Shown piece after piece: positions 53,284 to 63,264 of a stretch of 64,000 bases of DNA; positions within the stretch are counted from its first letter, which is position 1; each line of letters begins with the position of its first letter. The stretch is from positions 225,390 through 289,389 of the forward strand of contig JARGSG010000003.1 of assembly GCA_030374805.1 (NCBI GenBank). The letters are read 5' to 3'. The translations under genes were made by a program, and so were the position numbers. The notes below the pieces were generated by a model, which worked only from the letters and a program-made list of their open reading frames with translations, made no database searches and was not told the origin of the DNA. The DNA comes from Gracilaria gracilis (lineage: Eukaryota > Rhodophyta > Florideophyceae > Gracilariales > Gracilariaceae).

Positions 53284-53666
53284 CAGCCATACACGCAGCT
53301 GTGCACGTGGCCACGCGTGCGCGCAACGCGCACAATACCGAACCGCACCCTTTCTTGCGCGCCGCTATATATAGCTGTAAGGCGGGGCGCGCAGTGGACG
53401 CAATAATTCAGGGCACAGCCAACGATGGGCGGCTGCGGCGCGCTGTAATGCACGGGCACATGTCGTAGACACGTCCGACGTGTCGCTTAACGATATCACG
53501 CGGCTCTCGTCGTTGCAGCGCGCGCACTTTGAGCGCATGCGCGCCCTTGTATATACCACATGGCGCGCGCCAACAACAACCGCCGACTTGGTACACAAGT
53601 GCGCGCGCGCCGCCCCGACGCGCGCTGCCCGATTTGTTTGTTTGCTTCCGCCGCGCGTTGTGCACC
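53284..53666. promoter_or_regulatory. GC-rich leader with TATA-like box
   Basis: TATATATA at 53366-53373 stands out in very GC-rich DNA and could set transcription of the zinc-finger gene, leaving a leader of about 270 bases. Short upstream ORFs are present in the leader. Confidence 0.4.
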
Positions 53667-54059
53667 ATGACGTCGAGACCACCCGCTAAGAACGCCGTCT
53701 GTCGCGACTGTTCCACGCCCATCGACGGCTCTTACGGCTCTGGTCGTTTCTGCGGCATGTCGTGCGCCAAGCGATTTGCGGCCAGAGAATGTCATCGCCG
53801 ACGACGCTGTCTACACTACCGCTTCAATTCTCCCTCGTGTTCAGACCCCGCGTGCGAGGCGTGTTTCCCGTTCTCGGCCGCGCCGCGCGTGTCCATCGCC
53901 GCGCTGCTCAACCCGGCCGACGACGCCGCGCGCTGCGACGACGCCGCGCGCTGCGACGACGCCGTGGTGGACGCCATGCCGGCGGCGCAGTTTCAGGTCG
54001 TTCGCCCCGACGTGGGCGCCGACATGGTGCGCAGAACGGCCCCCCGACCACCAGAATAG
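53667..54059 (+). CDS. Small zinc-finger protein (CxxC...FCGxxCAKRF)
   Basis: A 130-residue protein. Residues 12-33 form a C4 zinc-binding pattern (Cys12, Cys15, Cys29, Cys33) around GSYGSGRFCGMSCAKRF, a motif found in many algal, plant and amoebal proteins of unknown role. A second Cys group, CSDPACEAC (58-66), may bind another zinc. An Arg-rich stretch (REC HRRRRC, 40-48) suggests nucleic-acid binding. Two tandem copies of DDAARC (18-bp DNA repeat) are near 85-96. Codon use is extremely GC-rich, like the surrounding non-coding DNA. The ATG at 53667 is the first in frame after the open non-ATG extension. Nuclear transcription role is only a guess. Confidence 0.6.
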   Translation: MTSRPPAKNAVCRDCSTPIDGSYGSGRFCGMSCAKRFAARECHRRRRCLHYRFNSPSCSDPACEACFPFSAAPRVSIAALLNPADDAARCDDAARCDDAVVDAMPAAQFQVVRPDVGADMVRRTAPRPPE

Positions 54060-54788
54060 CGTGCCCACTCCGTTGCCGGCGCCTGCGCCACGCTTCTGAG
54101 CAGCGTTTTGCTTTTTGTTTCCGTGTGTTTTGCTATGTGAGCGTTTCTTTCTATTTTTTTTTTCCTTTTTCTGTGTTTGAGTGTGTGTGTTGCATGGAGT
54201 GCTGTGGCGGATTGGGCGTGGAGGGCGGGGTGGAGGGGAAGGGAGAGGGGGAGAGGGGGAGAGGGGGAGAGGGGGAGAGGGGGAGAGGGGGGGGGGGGGG
54301 GGGGTGGGGGGGGATCTGCACGATAGGTATCGTACAGGTGTCATGAGTAGTAGAGTATAGTTTTATAGTATGTTACTGCTAGAGTGTAAAGACATTAGTT
54401 GCGAGCAACGAGCAGCGGCGACGTGCGCGGCATCGGAGCGAGGCGCGGCGGCGGCGGCGCGGCGGAACGACGCCGAAGCGTGGCGCGCAGATAGCGGCGA
54501 GATGAAACATACAAAAACGAGCCGCATTCAAAACGCGCCCCCCAAAAATATAAGGCGCGCCAAGAAAAAGGAAAGAAAAAAAAACGTTTCGTCACGCGCA
54601 GAACTGCGCCGCGCGCCGCGATAAAAGGCTTTTGCCGCGATTCGTGCGACGGCGCGCGGCTGCCAGTCACTTTGCGCCGCTCCGCACCAGCAGCCGCGCG
54701 CCGCCCGATTTGTATTTTCCGTATGACGCCGCGCTTGCTTTCGCTTTATCTGTTACGTTGTTACATACAGTATTTCTGATTTGGCCCC
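54060..54788. other. GC-rich intergenic region with poly-G tract
   Basis: About 730 bp. It holds a purine-only GGGGGAGA repeat grading into a run of about 20 G (54225-54312). ORFs on both strands are by-products of the low-complexity sequence. Confidence 0.5.
54225..54312. repeat. G-rich (GGGGGAGA)n / poly-G tract
   Basis: Repeated GGGGGAGA-type units ending in about twenty consecutive G. It has strong potential to form G-quadruplexes. Confidence 0.9.
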
Positions 54789-55940
54789 TCACAGCTCCAG
54801 CAACGCGTACTGCAGCGCCGTGAAGCAATGGCCCCTGGCCACCAGGTCCACGCCGCCCAGCCGGCACCCCCATTCCGCTAGCACCAGTCGGAAGCACACC
54901 TCTATCTCCAACGGCCGCGACACCGCCACGAACGGGAAGAAGAAGTTGCCAAACTCCACCGCGTTCGGGTTGAAGAAGTTGCCGACGCCCGCCTCCGCCA
55001 GCTCTTCCACGCCGATTGAGCCTTGCGCTATCACCGCCGCCTCGATCACAAACTGCGTGTACATCAAGTTCTCCGATACGTCCGTCTTGTTCCCCAGCCC
55101 GACGTGGCCCGGCACCAGCGTCTCAAAGTCCAGCTCCAGCAGCTTTTGTTGGTTGCGCACGTACAGTCCCAGGTCCTGCGTTATTGCAAAGTTGAAAGGC
55201 GGTGCAAAGTTCGGGAATACCACGTCCACATACATCACGATTCCTGCTCCATCTCGCGACTTTGGAATGTGGATTAGAAGATCAGTGCTTGTATGACCGC
55301 CCACAATGTCCATTCTCACCTTCAAGGAGCGAGATAGCCTTAGAGTGGTTCCCCTTTTTCCAACCTTTGCATTCGGCAGCACCGAACGATTTGTCACCGA
55401 CCGTTGAATGATGTCGAACGTTTCACGCGTTCCCCATATCACAAGCTTTGCGTTTGCGTACCGTTCTCTTAAGAACCCCACCACCACGCGCGATGTGCCA
55501 ATGTGGTCGAAATGAGAGTGTGAATAGATCAAGTCGATGCGATATGGCACCGTTCCATTAAGCACCTCTGTAATCGCATCAGGCAGTCCCGTCGTGTTCA
55601 CCGTCGCACCCTGTGCCTGCGGAGAATCGATGATTACCAAACGGCGTCCCGTCGCAATCAGCATCGAGTTGTACGCTCCTTCTGTGTACGCCCACACTCC
55701 CTTGCGCAACGCCGTCAGTTCAAAGCTTCCAGTCACGTCGATTACCGTCACGCTGCTCGGCGGAATCGGAACCGTTGAACATGTTTCATTGTCGCGCGAA
55801 TCAAGAATGCATTGGACCGCCTCCAAGCACTCGTCGGAGAAGCGAGCGCTGGTGGGTATGTGTGACGGAACGATGGCTTTTGTGCTTGACAACAGTGTCC
55901 CTAGAAGGAACAAAACTGTTAGCGTTGTGTTTGTCTTCAT
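54789..55940 (-). CDS. Secreted metallo-beta-lactamase-fold hydrolase
   Basis: A 383-residue protein with a clean N-terminal signal peptide (Lys at 2, hydrophobic 6-19, cleavage near SSTKA). The MBL metal-binding motif HSHFDH is at 141-146, followed by His216 in GGHTSTD, Asp239 in YVDVVF and His279 in VPGHVG. This is a complete binuclear metal site. The N-terminal region of the mature protein has Cys38, Cys44 and Cys54, perhaps a disulfide. Asn-X-Ser/Thr sites fit secretion. Substrates of the family range from beta-lactams to thioesters, phosphodiesters and lactones, so the reaction is unknown. Confidence 0.88.
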   Translation of the reverse strand: MKTNTTLTVLFLLGTLLSSTKAIVPSHIPTSARFSDECLEAVQCILDSRDNETCSTVPIPPSSVTVIDVTGSFELTALRKGVWAYTEGAYNSMLIATGRRLVIIDSPQAQGATVNTTGLPDAITEVLNGTVPYRIDLIYSHSHFDHIGTSRVVVGFLRERYANAKLVIWGTRETFDIIQRSVTNRSVLPNAKVGKRGTTLRLSRSLKVRMDIVGGHTSTDLLIHIPKSRDGAGIVMYVDVVFPNFAPPFNFAITQDLGLYVRNQQKLLELDFETLVPGHVGLGNKTDVSENLMYTQFVIEAAVIAQGSIGVEELAEAGVGNFFNPNAVEFGNFFFPFVAVSRPLEIEVCFRLVLAEWGCRLGGVDLVARGHCFTALQYALLEL

Positions 55941-56731
55941 GGCTCTTTTCGTAAACTTCGTGTAGAGTACAAGGGGCTGGTGCGATGGGTGATGTGGGAG
56001 ATTCGATTGCGGCTGTCGTTTCTTGGTGCGCTCTGAAGGTTCTTATCGCAATGAGTCATCACCTAACGTTGGACTGGTGGCCTTTATGAGGGTTTGCTTC
56101 CGTTCGCTTTTCGAAAAACCCGTCGCACTCGCATGGCCATTGTTTGTGCATCTCTTGGATTCATTTCCCTAATCTGTTTCATTTCGATTGGTGTACGTAT
56201 TGGTGTATGCCACCGAGATATCCGTCGCTCTTCGAAAACCCGTCTCACACGCATGGCCATCGTTTGTGCATCGTGCTGTATGCCACCGAGAAATTCGCCC
56301 TCAAGGCGTCGAAAGTACTGTAACTTTGCTGTCAAAGTTATCCAATACCCACCAGGCTTGTCTTCTTTGAGGAGAGCTCTACGTAGATACGTACGCTGTG
56401 TAACGAGACTCGACAACGTGCTGTTTCTGTTAGAACTGGACGTTATCATTGTTGGGCGCTTATGTGAGATCCCTACAGTACCTTCATATTTTTCGTCATG
56501 TTTCCGCGCCCTTGACGATGACCACTTGCATCCCAGGGTTTGGAACTTGTCAATACATCGACACGAAATACTCCTTTTGTCATCAAACCATTCGTCATCG
56601 AATCATCCGATAAAGTGCAACAAGAAAGCAGTTTTTCAGGTCCAGGGTAGCAGGGTTTCGGGATTAAAATGGTTGACTCATTGGCTACTTGTCAACGAAC
56701 CACGCCGTGTTCAGTCATGCTCGGATGTTCT
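55941..56731. other. Upstream region of the MBL gene with internal duplication
   Basis: About 790 bp to the left end of the hAT-like element. A segment of about 41 bp (CGCATGGCCATTGTTTGTGC core) is duplicated near 56110-56152 and 56231-56272. Confidence 0.5.
56084..56449 (-). CDS. Hypothetical protein with duplicated DAQTMAMRVRRVF segment
   Basis: A 121-codon ORF with an ATG start. It contains two copies of DAQTMAMRVRRVF in the same frame and a basic C-terminal half. The duplicated DNA keeps this frame open in both copies, which mildly supports coding, but no homologue, domain or promoter is seen. The opposite-strand frame is also open, so this may be non-coding DNA. Confidence 0.22.
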   Translation of the reverse strand: MITSSSNRNSTLSSLVTQRTYLRRALLKEDKPGGYWITLTAKLQYFRRLEGEFLGGIQHDAQTMAMRVRRVFEERRISRWHTPIRTPIEMKQIREMNPRDAQTMAMRVRRVFRKANGSKPS

Positions 56732-57286
56732 CAGGGGGCGTATTTGTGACTACTTTTTTCTCACGGTTCAAAGTCAGATCATCAAGCCATTTCATGATAG
56801 TCACTCTAAAAGTAGTCAGAAAGCAGTCATTTCATTCTTGATGCTGTTTGACGACGTTGACGACGTTTGCATTGGCATGATTGCAAAATAGGTGGGAGGA
56901 GAACAGAACAGAGTTGAGAATGGCAATTTGTGGAGGGACAACCAAAGAAAGAAGCACAATCTTTGATGTTGAACGAACGAAAGTGACTTTATTTAGCGTA
57001 TTCTAGGCCGACGTTACGCCAGTAGCGTCGCGTTGGCCGCAGATGCGAGTCGGCGGCGATTGACAGCCACTGCTGTACGGCTTTCGGTTGGGACCGAAAT
57101 GGGATATCATGAAGTGTACGGATCATCTCACGACGCATATTGTCCGTACGGTGGCTTCAGAAGGCTACTATAGACACTTCTGACTACTTTGACTACTTTT
57201 TTTGACTACTGCTGCTAGAGCGGTAGTCAGTCAGTCAACGTCATGAACTTTTTCACCGTAGTCAGTCAGTCATAAATACGGCCCTG
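56732..57286. mobile_element. Non-autonomous hAT-like DNA transposon (MITE)
   Basis: A 555-bp element. Its ends are CAGGGGGCGTATTTGTGACT and, read inward from the right, CAGGGCCGTATTTATGACTG: imperfect terminal inverted repeats with the CAGGG start common in hAT elements. It is flanked by a perfect 8-bp duplication GATGTTCT at 56724-56731 and 57287-57294. Subterminal repeats of GACTAC/GTAGTC crowd the right end (57185-57270), also typical of hAT. No transposase ORF is present; the longest internal candidate is a 49-codon minus-strand ORF at 56989-57138. Confidence 0.85.
56989..57138 (-). CDS. Possible 49-codon ORF inside the hAT-like element
   Basis: An ATG-initiated frame on the minus strand starting MRREMIRTLHDIPF and ending in WRNVGLEYAK then TAA. 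It could be a fragment of the C-terminal end of an ancestral transposase or a chance ORF. Confidence 0.2.
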   Translation of the reverse strand: MRREMIRTLHDIPFRSQPKAVQQWLSIAADSHLRPTRRYWRNVGLEYAK

Positions 57287-57456
57287 GATGTTCTGTAGGT
57301 GAATAACTTGTACGTGCAGTAAAAGTCGCGAAGGTTGGCAGTTTTTCCTCGTTCTTTTGCACCGTTAGAGTTAGGTTGATACGACAACCGAGCGAGAACA
57401 GGAGAGCTCTAAATTCTTCCAAACTTGAATGCCCTCCTTACCTTTGAGACAACAAC

Positions 57457-57540
57457 AATATTAATGTCACTATTCTCCAATGAACAAGTATCACGAATAA
57501 TATTAATGTCACTATTCTCCAATGAACAAGTATCACGAAA
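57457..57540. repeat. 42-bp direct tandem duplication
   Basis: Two units beginning AATATTAATGTCACTATTCT; the second follows immediately at 57499. They match except for the last base. Confidence 0.9.
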
Positions 57541-59163
57541 ACTGTTGGAGACGTAGAGATGATAAGACAATCAAGGTCTCGTTCGTTTCCACTCGTACAG
57601 ACTGTGTTGGTTGAAAGGCTGTCACCAGTGCACTTGCAAGTGTCTACCCTCACCTTCACATTAAGTCAAAGCTCCCCAGCAGCAGGGGTCAAATACATGG
57701 CATGAAGGTTGAGAACTGATCGGTATTCGTGGATTCAGCAATAGCACATACCTTCTGCGCTGTCCACCACTTGAAAGAGATGATTTACCTGACAAGACTA
57801 CCTTTTGCTGCGTCTTTAGTGCGGTCATTTACCCTTTATTGCGAAGTAGCAGGAGGAGCTTATATATCTATAGAGAGCCCTCTCTCCTAAAGAATGGCAA
57901 GAAATTCGATGGCCACTGCTGATGATGTCCATCGCTATTTTCTTCGCTCGTTCTCCTAGGGCGGGCAGTTCGTTTTGTCGTGAAAAGTGTGTCAAAGGGT
58001 GCTGGAAGAAGACGTGGCCAACGTCTTTCTTGACGTTCGTAACCATGTTCGTCAAGCTCGAGAGCCGCTGTCAATGCTGTTGAAAGGAAATAATCTCACC
58101 GTCAGAATCATGTCCGGAGCTTAGAAGAAGACCAAAAAAGAGACTTTTCTTCTTCAAGTCACAAAAAAGGAAAACTCTTCAAAAAGATAGTTCTGTTTCG
58201 TCAGGAAGGCAGCTAATATGTATTACAGTTGCATGAAGAGTCGCCTCCCGACATCCGGTATGTGTCCTCTATATATATCTCCCTCTCTCTCTCTCATTTA
58301 TGAATCGCGTACGTGAATTACTCGTACGCGGGGGTATGCAAAGAACCCCAACAACCTATAACACTTATCTCTACACCGCAGCCACAAACCACAAATCAGT
58401 AGCCGTGCTACACTCACGAGGCTATAATATGGTACAAAGAATAGTATTAGGTACCGAAGGTGTTTTCGACTGCAGAAGCGTTTCGTTTGCGACGATTATC
58501 GCCTTCTTCTTCACTGAACCTCTCCATTCAACCTCTAGAGCTCGCCGCGATATCTCCCTCTCTCTGCCACTATGGGAGCTCTTCTACCACTTTATTGTGC
58601 ACATCAGCAGCTGATGATCAGCTCCCTGTTCCGAAACTGGAGTACAACTACAAGTAGTTTTCTCTTGCCAAAAGTGCAAACAGTGGCGCTCGTCTGGCCA
58701 AATCTTGCAGGCTTTGTCAAGACTTTCCGCTGCTTGAAGTGAAAATCCTCTACATGATTGCCGTGCCAAGGAACATCGAAGCACTACGTGTTTCGGAGTT
58801 TTCTTGACGTTTACATTGCATTCACATCGAACAACTTTCTTCCGTAGATATGACGAAACGGAATGTACGTGTAGCGTTGGAACGAAAGAACGCAAAATTG
58901 CGCCATCAGCACCTTTACATTTGGTGCAGTTCAATCCTTTTCGATAAATACCGGTCGAGTCTGGAGCAAGCTCGCCGGCTCTTACCAAGTTGCCGGCAGC
59001 GCTTGACATCAAGCATGTCAAGGGGGCCTTGTCGTGCCCTTGCATTGACAGCTACAACCCGGACTTTGCAAGGACATCTAGAACTTCGTTTCCCAACGGA
59101 GGCAAAACACAACTACAGGAATGGCGGCATGATGTCTACAATGCAGTGGACGCCTTCTATCGA

Positions 59164-59195
59164 GAAACGTTCTCTCGCCAAAAAGGCCGGCATCC
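59164..59195 (+). repeat. Dispersed intergenic motif, copy 4
   Basis: GAAACGTTCTCTCGCCAAAA followed by AGGCCGGCATCC, the most diverged copy of the motif described at 10114. Confidence 0.4.
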
Positions 59196-59630
59196 TTTTC
59201 GGTCAAGAAATGATTTCGCTCAAAAACAGTTGTAGTATCTCAGCTGACGGATTTACAGAAGTAGGTACATTCCTTTCCCGGTCGTCTGTTTTGGACATCT
59301 CAACATGATACGGTTGGGATACAATATCGACAAGACGCGATCTGCTCTCGCCCACAAGTTTCGGGTCGTTGCTTTGTTTTGTGATGTCATCGGGAGCAGG
59401 CCAGAGTGCGCCGTCAAACTGAGATCGAGCGAGAGGGAATAAGAGTGGGAACAAAAAAGGCATTGGATACAATGAAACCCTTCGCGACATGCGGCCGCTG
59501 TCGAGCAGGGTAGAGCGACTACTGAAAAATGCATACCCTTGAAGATGAAGAACAAAGACGCAATACAAGGGCAACTCATACAATCGAGATTTGATTCAAA
59601 ACTTCCTCCGACCCGCAGATGGCGCTATGC

Positions 59631-60413
59631 TCAAGAGTCGGGCCGTAGTTTATCCAGAGGCAAACCTGGGAAGGGTAACTCCCGCTCTTCCAAGAGAGCG
59701 TCCAGGTCCTCAGCCAGAACATCTCTCGGGATTCTTCCGACCAGATTGCCTTTCACGGTTCCATCGCGAGCGATCATTGAAAACTGTGGAACACCATCAA
59801 CACTAAATCGGTCAAGGATTTCAGCGTTGTTCGGGTCATCGCCATTGAATACGAGGAAGTTCACCTGACCCATGTATCTGTTCTCCAAGTCGAAGACTCC
59901 CCTCGCCGAGGCCTTGCAGTTGGAACACCAAGTGGTGCTAAACTCAAGCAGAGTCGGTTTGTTGTTTGTGCCGATAACGCTTGGCGATTCGCTGTGTGCG
60001 TACATGTACTCCAATAGCCTGGCTCCTGAGTTGGGGTCGAGCTTTTGAGAGAGAAATGCGCCCGTCGCCAGCAAAACGGACACAAGAGCACCAGTGTATC
60101 GCTTTCTGTTGTCCATTCTTTCTTGCTCGAACACAAGATCGCGAGATTCTTCCAAAGACTCCTTGTTTTTTCCAAGCATAGCCGCTATCTGCTCCGTCTT
60201 CGAGACAGCCGCGGCGGGAGATTGGCGGCCATCAGACACATCGCTCTTCCGTTCCGATTCAGCTGCGCTTTGGTTTGGAAGACAGGCTCGGGGACTAGCA
60301 TGGACGCGAGCGCTGGATGGACGGGTGTTTATGTTGTGAACAGAACCAAAGTTTCTGGTGCCCAAAGGCAGCCAGGGTGTAGAACATCCGAAGGCTAATA
60401 CGTTTGTGAACAT
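59631..60413 (-). CDS. HCF164: HCF164-like thylakoid thioredoxin
   Basis: A 260-residue plastid protein. Residues 1-65 form a Ser/Arg/Pro-rich transit peptide. A single transmembrane helix is at about 107-121 (GALVSVLLATGAFLS). The thioredoxin domain follows, with active site WCSNC (Trp162, Cys163, Cys166), the cis-Pro segment VDGVPQF near 208-214, and NFLVFNGDDPNNAEILDRF. The membrane anchor followed by a thioredoxin fold is the layout of HCF164/TxlA. These pass reducing power into the thylakoid lumen, together with CcdA, for cytochrome b6f assembly. The variable CSNC pair is within the family's range. Confidence 0.9.
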   Translation of the reverse strand: MFTNVLAFGCSTPWLPLGTRNFGSVHNINTRPSSARVHASPRACLPNQSAAESERKSDVSDGRQSPAAAVSKTEQIAAMLGKNKESLEESRDLVFEQERMDNRKRYTGALVSVLLATGAFLSQKLDPNSGARLLEYMYAHSESPSVIGTNNKPTLLEFSTTWCSNCKASARGVFDLENRYMGQVNFLVFNGDDPNNAEILDRFSVDGVPQFSMIARDGTVKGNLVGRIPRDVLAEDLDALLEERELPFPGLPLDKLRPDS

Positions 60414-61260
60414 GATGTAGCTTTGAGGTGTTGAGTGTTTCGCCGTATTTTAAAGCAGAGCGAAGGAGCTGAATACAAGGGTAGTTCGCTAGGCAGTACG
60501 ATACGACTACCACGCAAGTTGTGATACACAATGCTAGCCACGGGGTATGAGGGCTTGGTTACAATGTTGACAGGGCCAACCTTGAAGCGCAGCGATGGCA
60601 ACAACCCAGCAACAGAGACTACCGTCGGTATTAGGGGCAAGCCGTATCTACGTGCTCTGTCTCGGCGGGTAAATTACAGAGCGCGAGTCTGGAGAGGTGA
60701 TGAGGACGCTTGCGGAAGTGAAACAAGTTCGATGGTAATTGCAATCGACTGCGACCACAGACGAAGGACACGCTCGCGTGCCAATTATCACTGTTGGCGG
60801 TCATCCGCTGCTGCAGATTTGAGAGCTCTCCTTTGGCAAGTATGAAAGAAGCGCACCACACGTGCGGCGGTGAATTACGGAGCATATAGTTAGATACAGT
60901 ACGTACGTATGGCCCCTGGCTGCCCAAATTTTGACGCTATGCAGTGCATAGTATGCACCTCACAGCACTGGATGCTGTTCGCTCACAATTAACCAACGCT
61001 TTTGCAAAACCAGCCGTAACCCTATGAATCCCATGCCTCAAAAGACCAAAACGCCTCCAGACAACGGCGCCGGTTGGCTTCGTTGCGGCGTGGCTTGCGA
61101 AGGTGTCCAACAACGGCGTGACTCCACTCCTTGCACCTGTACCTAGATAACGTTTACTGTATAAAGGTGTACATGACAAGGGGAGCTGCCCTCTTCAAAA
61201 GCGGCGGCTGTCACCTCCGCGCGTACACACCGTCGTAGCACTACTTACAATTGCTACGAG
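60414..61260. other. Intergenic and promoter region
   Basis: About 850 bp between head-to-head genes. No gene recognised. A TATA box for tryptophan dioxygenase is at 61160-61165. Confidence 0.45.
61160..61165 (+). promoter_or_regulatory. TATA box of the tryptophan dioxygenase gene
   Basis: TATAAA, 101 bp upstream of the ATG at 61261. Confidence 0.6.
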
Positions 61261-62581
61261 ATGTCCGTGCCGCTGGTCAACTCCTGTCCTGTCCTCAAGG
61301 TTACTCCCATCTTGGAAAACGGCGAGTCATCTGCCATTCAGCAACCGCACAGTTCTCAACCAAATGCACCTCTTCCACCAACTAGCGAGCCCTCTCATCC
61401 ACCTCTACAAAACGCGTCGCACCCTGTCCATCTAGCTCATCGCCGCACACAATGTCCATTCGCCGCCAATGAACCTGCCAATCCTACTGCCACCTCCGGG
61501 CTGGGTGTCGGCGACGCGGGTCGTGGCAAGCTGTACTATTCCGACTATCTTGCATTGGATCAGCTGCTAACCGCTCAGCGTCCCATCTCCTCTCTACGGG
61601 GAAACTTGTGTCATGATGAGATGCTTTTCATCACCATTCATCAGACATACGAGCTATGGTTCAAGCAGTTGATATTCGAGCTTGACTCTGTTCGATCCAT
61701 TCTGGCCGAGCTCAACATTGGAGAGAAACGCATCTCCCTTGCTCTTCACCGTCTCACACGCATCCGCGAGATACTCAAGCTGCTCAACGACCAGATAAAA
61801 GTGCTCGAGACCATGACCCCGCAAGAGTTTCTCGAATTCCGTGATTATTTGTTCCCGGCTTCTGGATTCCAATCGCACCAATTCCGCATGCTGGAAATAA
61901 AGTTCGGCGTACGTCCGGAACAACGACTGAACGCCGCTGGATTCTTAATTTATCTGCAAACCATCAGCAGCTACTTCGCGATGCACAGCAGGAACCATCG
62001 CTCTTTGATTACGTGGAACGGTGGCTTAAGAACATCCCATTCCGTGAATTCCGTGGATATAACTTCCAGAAGAGCTACGAGACAGCTATTCAACGCATGT
62101 TTGAGATTGAGCAGCAAACTATAGTCACGAAGCTCGACCCAGCAGAACGCGAACCGGTGCTCATACAGTTGTCGACACTTACAGGACTTTCGAGTCTGTG
62201 TTCAAACGGGAAGTCCATGATGAGCTAATTAAGAGCGACAAGCGCAGGTTGGGGTTCCGCTCCACGTCGGCATCGCTCATGATTATGCTGTATCAAGACG
62301 AGCCAATGTTTCAGCTCCCAGCAAGGTTTCTGCAAATGCTAATTGATGTCGACGAGCAGCTAAATCAATGGCGGTATGCTCATTCGCAGATGGTGCATCG
62401 CATGATTGGTGTGAAAATGGGAACAGGCGGAAGTCTGGGCCATTCCTACCTGAAGCGAACTATTGATTCTCAAAAAGTGTTTAGTGACTTGGCTAACCTG
62501 TCAACTTTACTAATTCCTCGACGCTTACTACCTGCTCTTCTCGTGAACTGCGTGACCATTGAGATACTTCCACTCAGTTGA
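61261..62581 (+). CDS. TDO2: Tryptophan 2,3-dioxygenase, interrupted by apparent single-base losses
   Basis: A haem enzyme that opens the indole ring of L-tryptophan to N-formylkynurenine, the first step of the kynurenine route. After an 85-residue Pro-rich extension the fold starts YYSDYLALDQLL. HDEMLFITIHQTYELWFKQ holds the haem-pocket His, and the ASGFQSHQFRMLE motif and the late MVHRMIGVKMGTGGSLGHSYL block are intact. The frame breaks near 61940 and again near 62171; in each case restoring the conserved order needs one extra base, most simply a G. A third loss near 62538 would give a more typical C terminus ending at 62562. A 59-bp intron from GTACGT (61909) could explain the first break, but it would delete conserved residues. 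Confidence 0.88.
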
Positions 62582-63264
62582 ACAATATGACAGAACTATG
62601 TTTGAAATGGGCGGAGGCGGAGATGAGATTGATTGGTCATTCTGTTAGAGAAACCCACGAAATCCATTATTCCACCGACAAACCAAAAGCTTGCCACTAA
62701 TAAAATATGCACCTCCTTCATCAACAAAGTGCGTGTAAAGGGTTTCATCGAGTCTCTGAGGCAGAGCTTATCTGGATGAATCCTTGGATCGCGTAGATGT
62801 ATACTGCAAGGGACGAAGCACCAACATCTCTTCCATTATTCTTTACAAGCATCCGACAAACGTGACCTGAACTTGTTCGTTCTTCGAGCAATCCATCATA
62901 TTATCCATTCTGTGCACTTTGAAGAGCATCGTCGAAATGGTACAAAGCAGGAAAGGCGGGATACAGGCAAGATGTGAAAGCGACAGCGTAACAAAGAAAC
63001 AAAACGGTGTGATACAATCAAGACTCACAAAAAAAAGAAAAGCGACTCTTAGCTGTTTCCCTTCAAAACCTGACATTCTCCTATACATAAACGTGCCTTT
63101 TCCGGAGAAGACACAGAGCAGAAGATTGAACCCAAGAGCATTAGTTCATATGGAGCTTGCAAGACTTCGGCTCACCAGGACTTGCCTTAAGTCACAGAAA
63201 GGTTTCCATAAGTAGAACAACACAATATTATGTGTTTCAGAACGCCCCAATTCAAACCCGCAAG
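62582..63264. other. Spacer between convergent tryptophan dioxygenase and TIM17 genes
   Basis: About 680 bp, AT-richer than its surroundings. A 98-codon plus-strand ORF has no domain. No repeat seen. Confidence 0.45.

Larger units (their letters stand above)
57287..59630. other. Gene-poor region, 2.3 kb
   Basis: No convincing gene. Contents: a 42-bp direct repeat (57457-57540), a short TA/CT microsatellite (58270-58296), a dispersed-motif copy (59164-59195) and a Cys-rich 153-codon minus-strand ORF (58584-59045; CTKC, CEC and CSLARQSC groups) that matches nothing I know. Confidence 0.45.

Noticed and set aside
53841..54344. Pro/Ser-rich 167-codon minus ORF
   Set aside because: It is the translation of the poly-G/GGGGGAGA tract and the complement of the zinc-finger gene.
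56094..56891. 265-codon plus-strand ORF
   Set aside because: It starts with TTG, runs into the hAT-like element past its target duplication, and has no domain.
58584..59045. Cys-rich 153-codon minus-strand ORF
   Set aside because: Opposite-strand ORFs overlap it and no zinc-finger spacing is convincing; kept only as a note in the gap description.
61909..61967. 59-bp intron in the tryptophan dioxygenase gene
   Set aside because: GTACGT and CAG borders restore the frame, but removal would delete the conserved GVRPEQRLN segment. It is shorter than every other intron here, and a lost base explains this break and the later ones alike.
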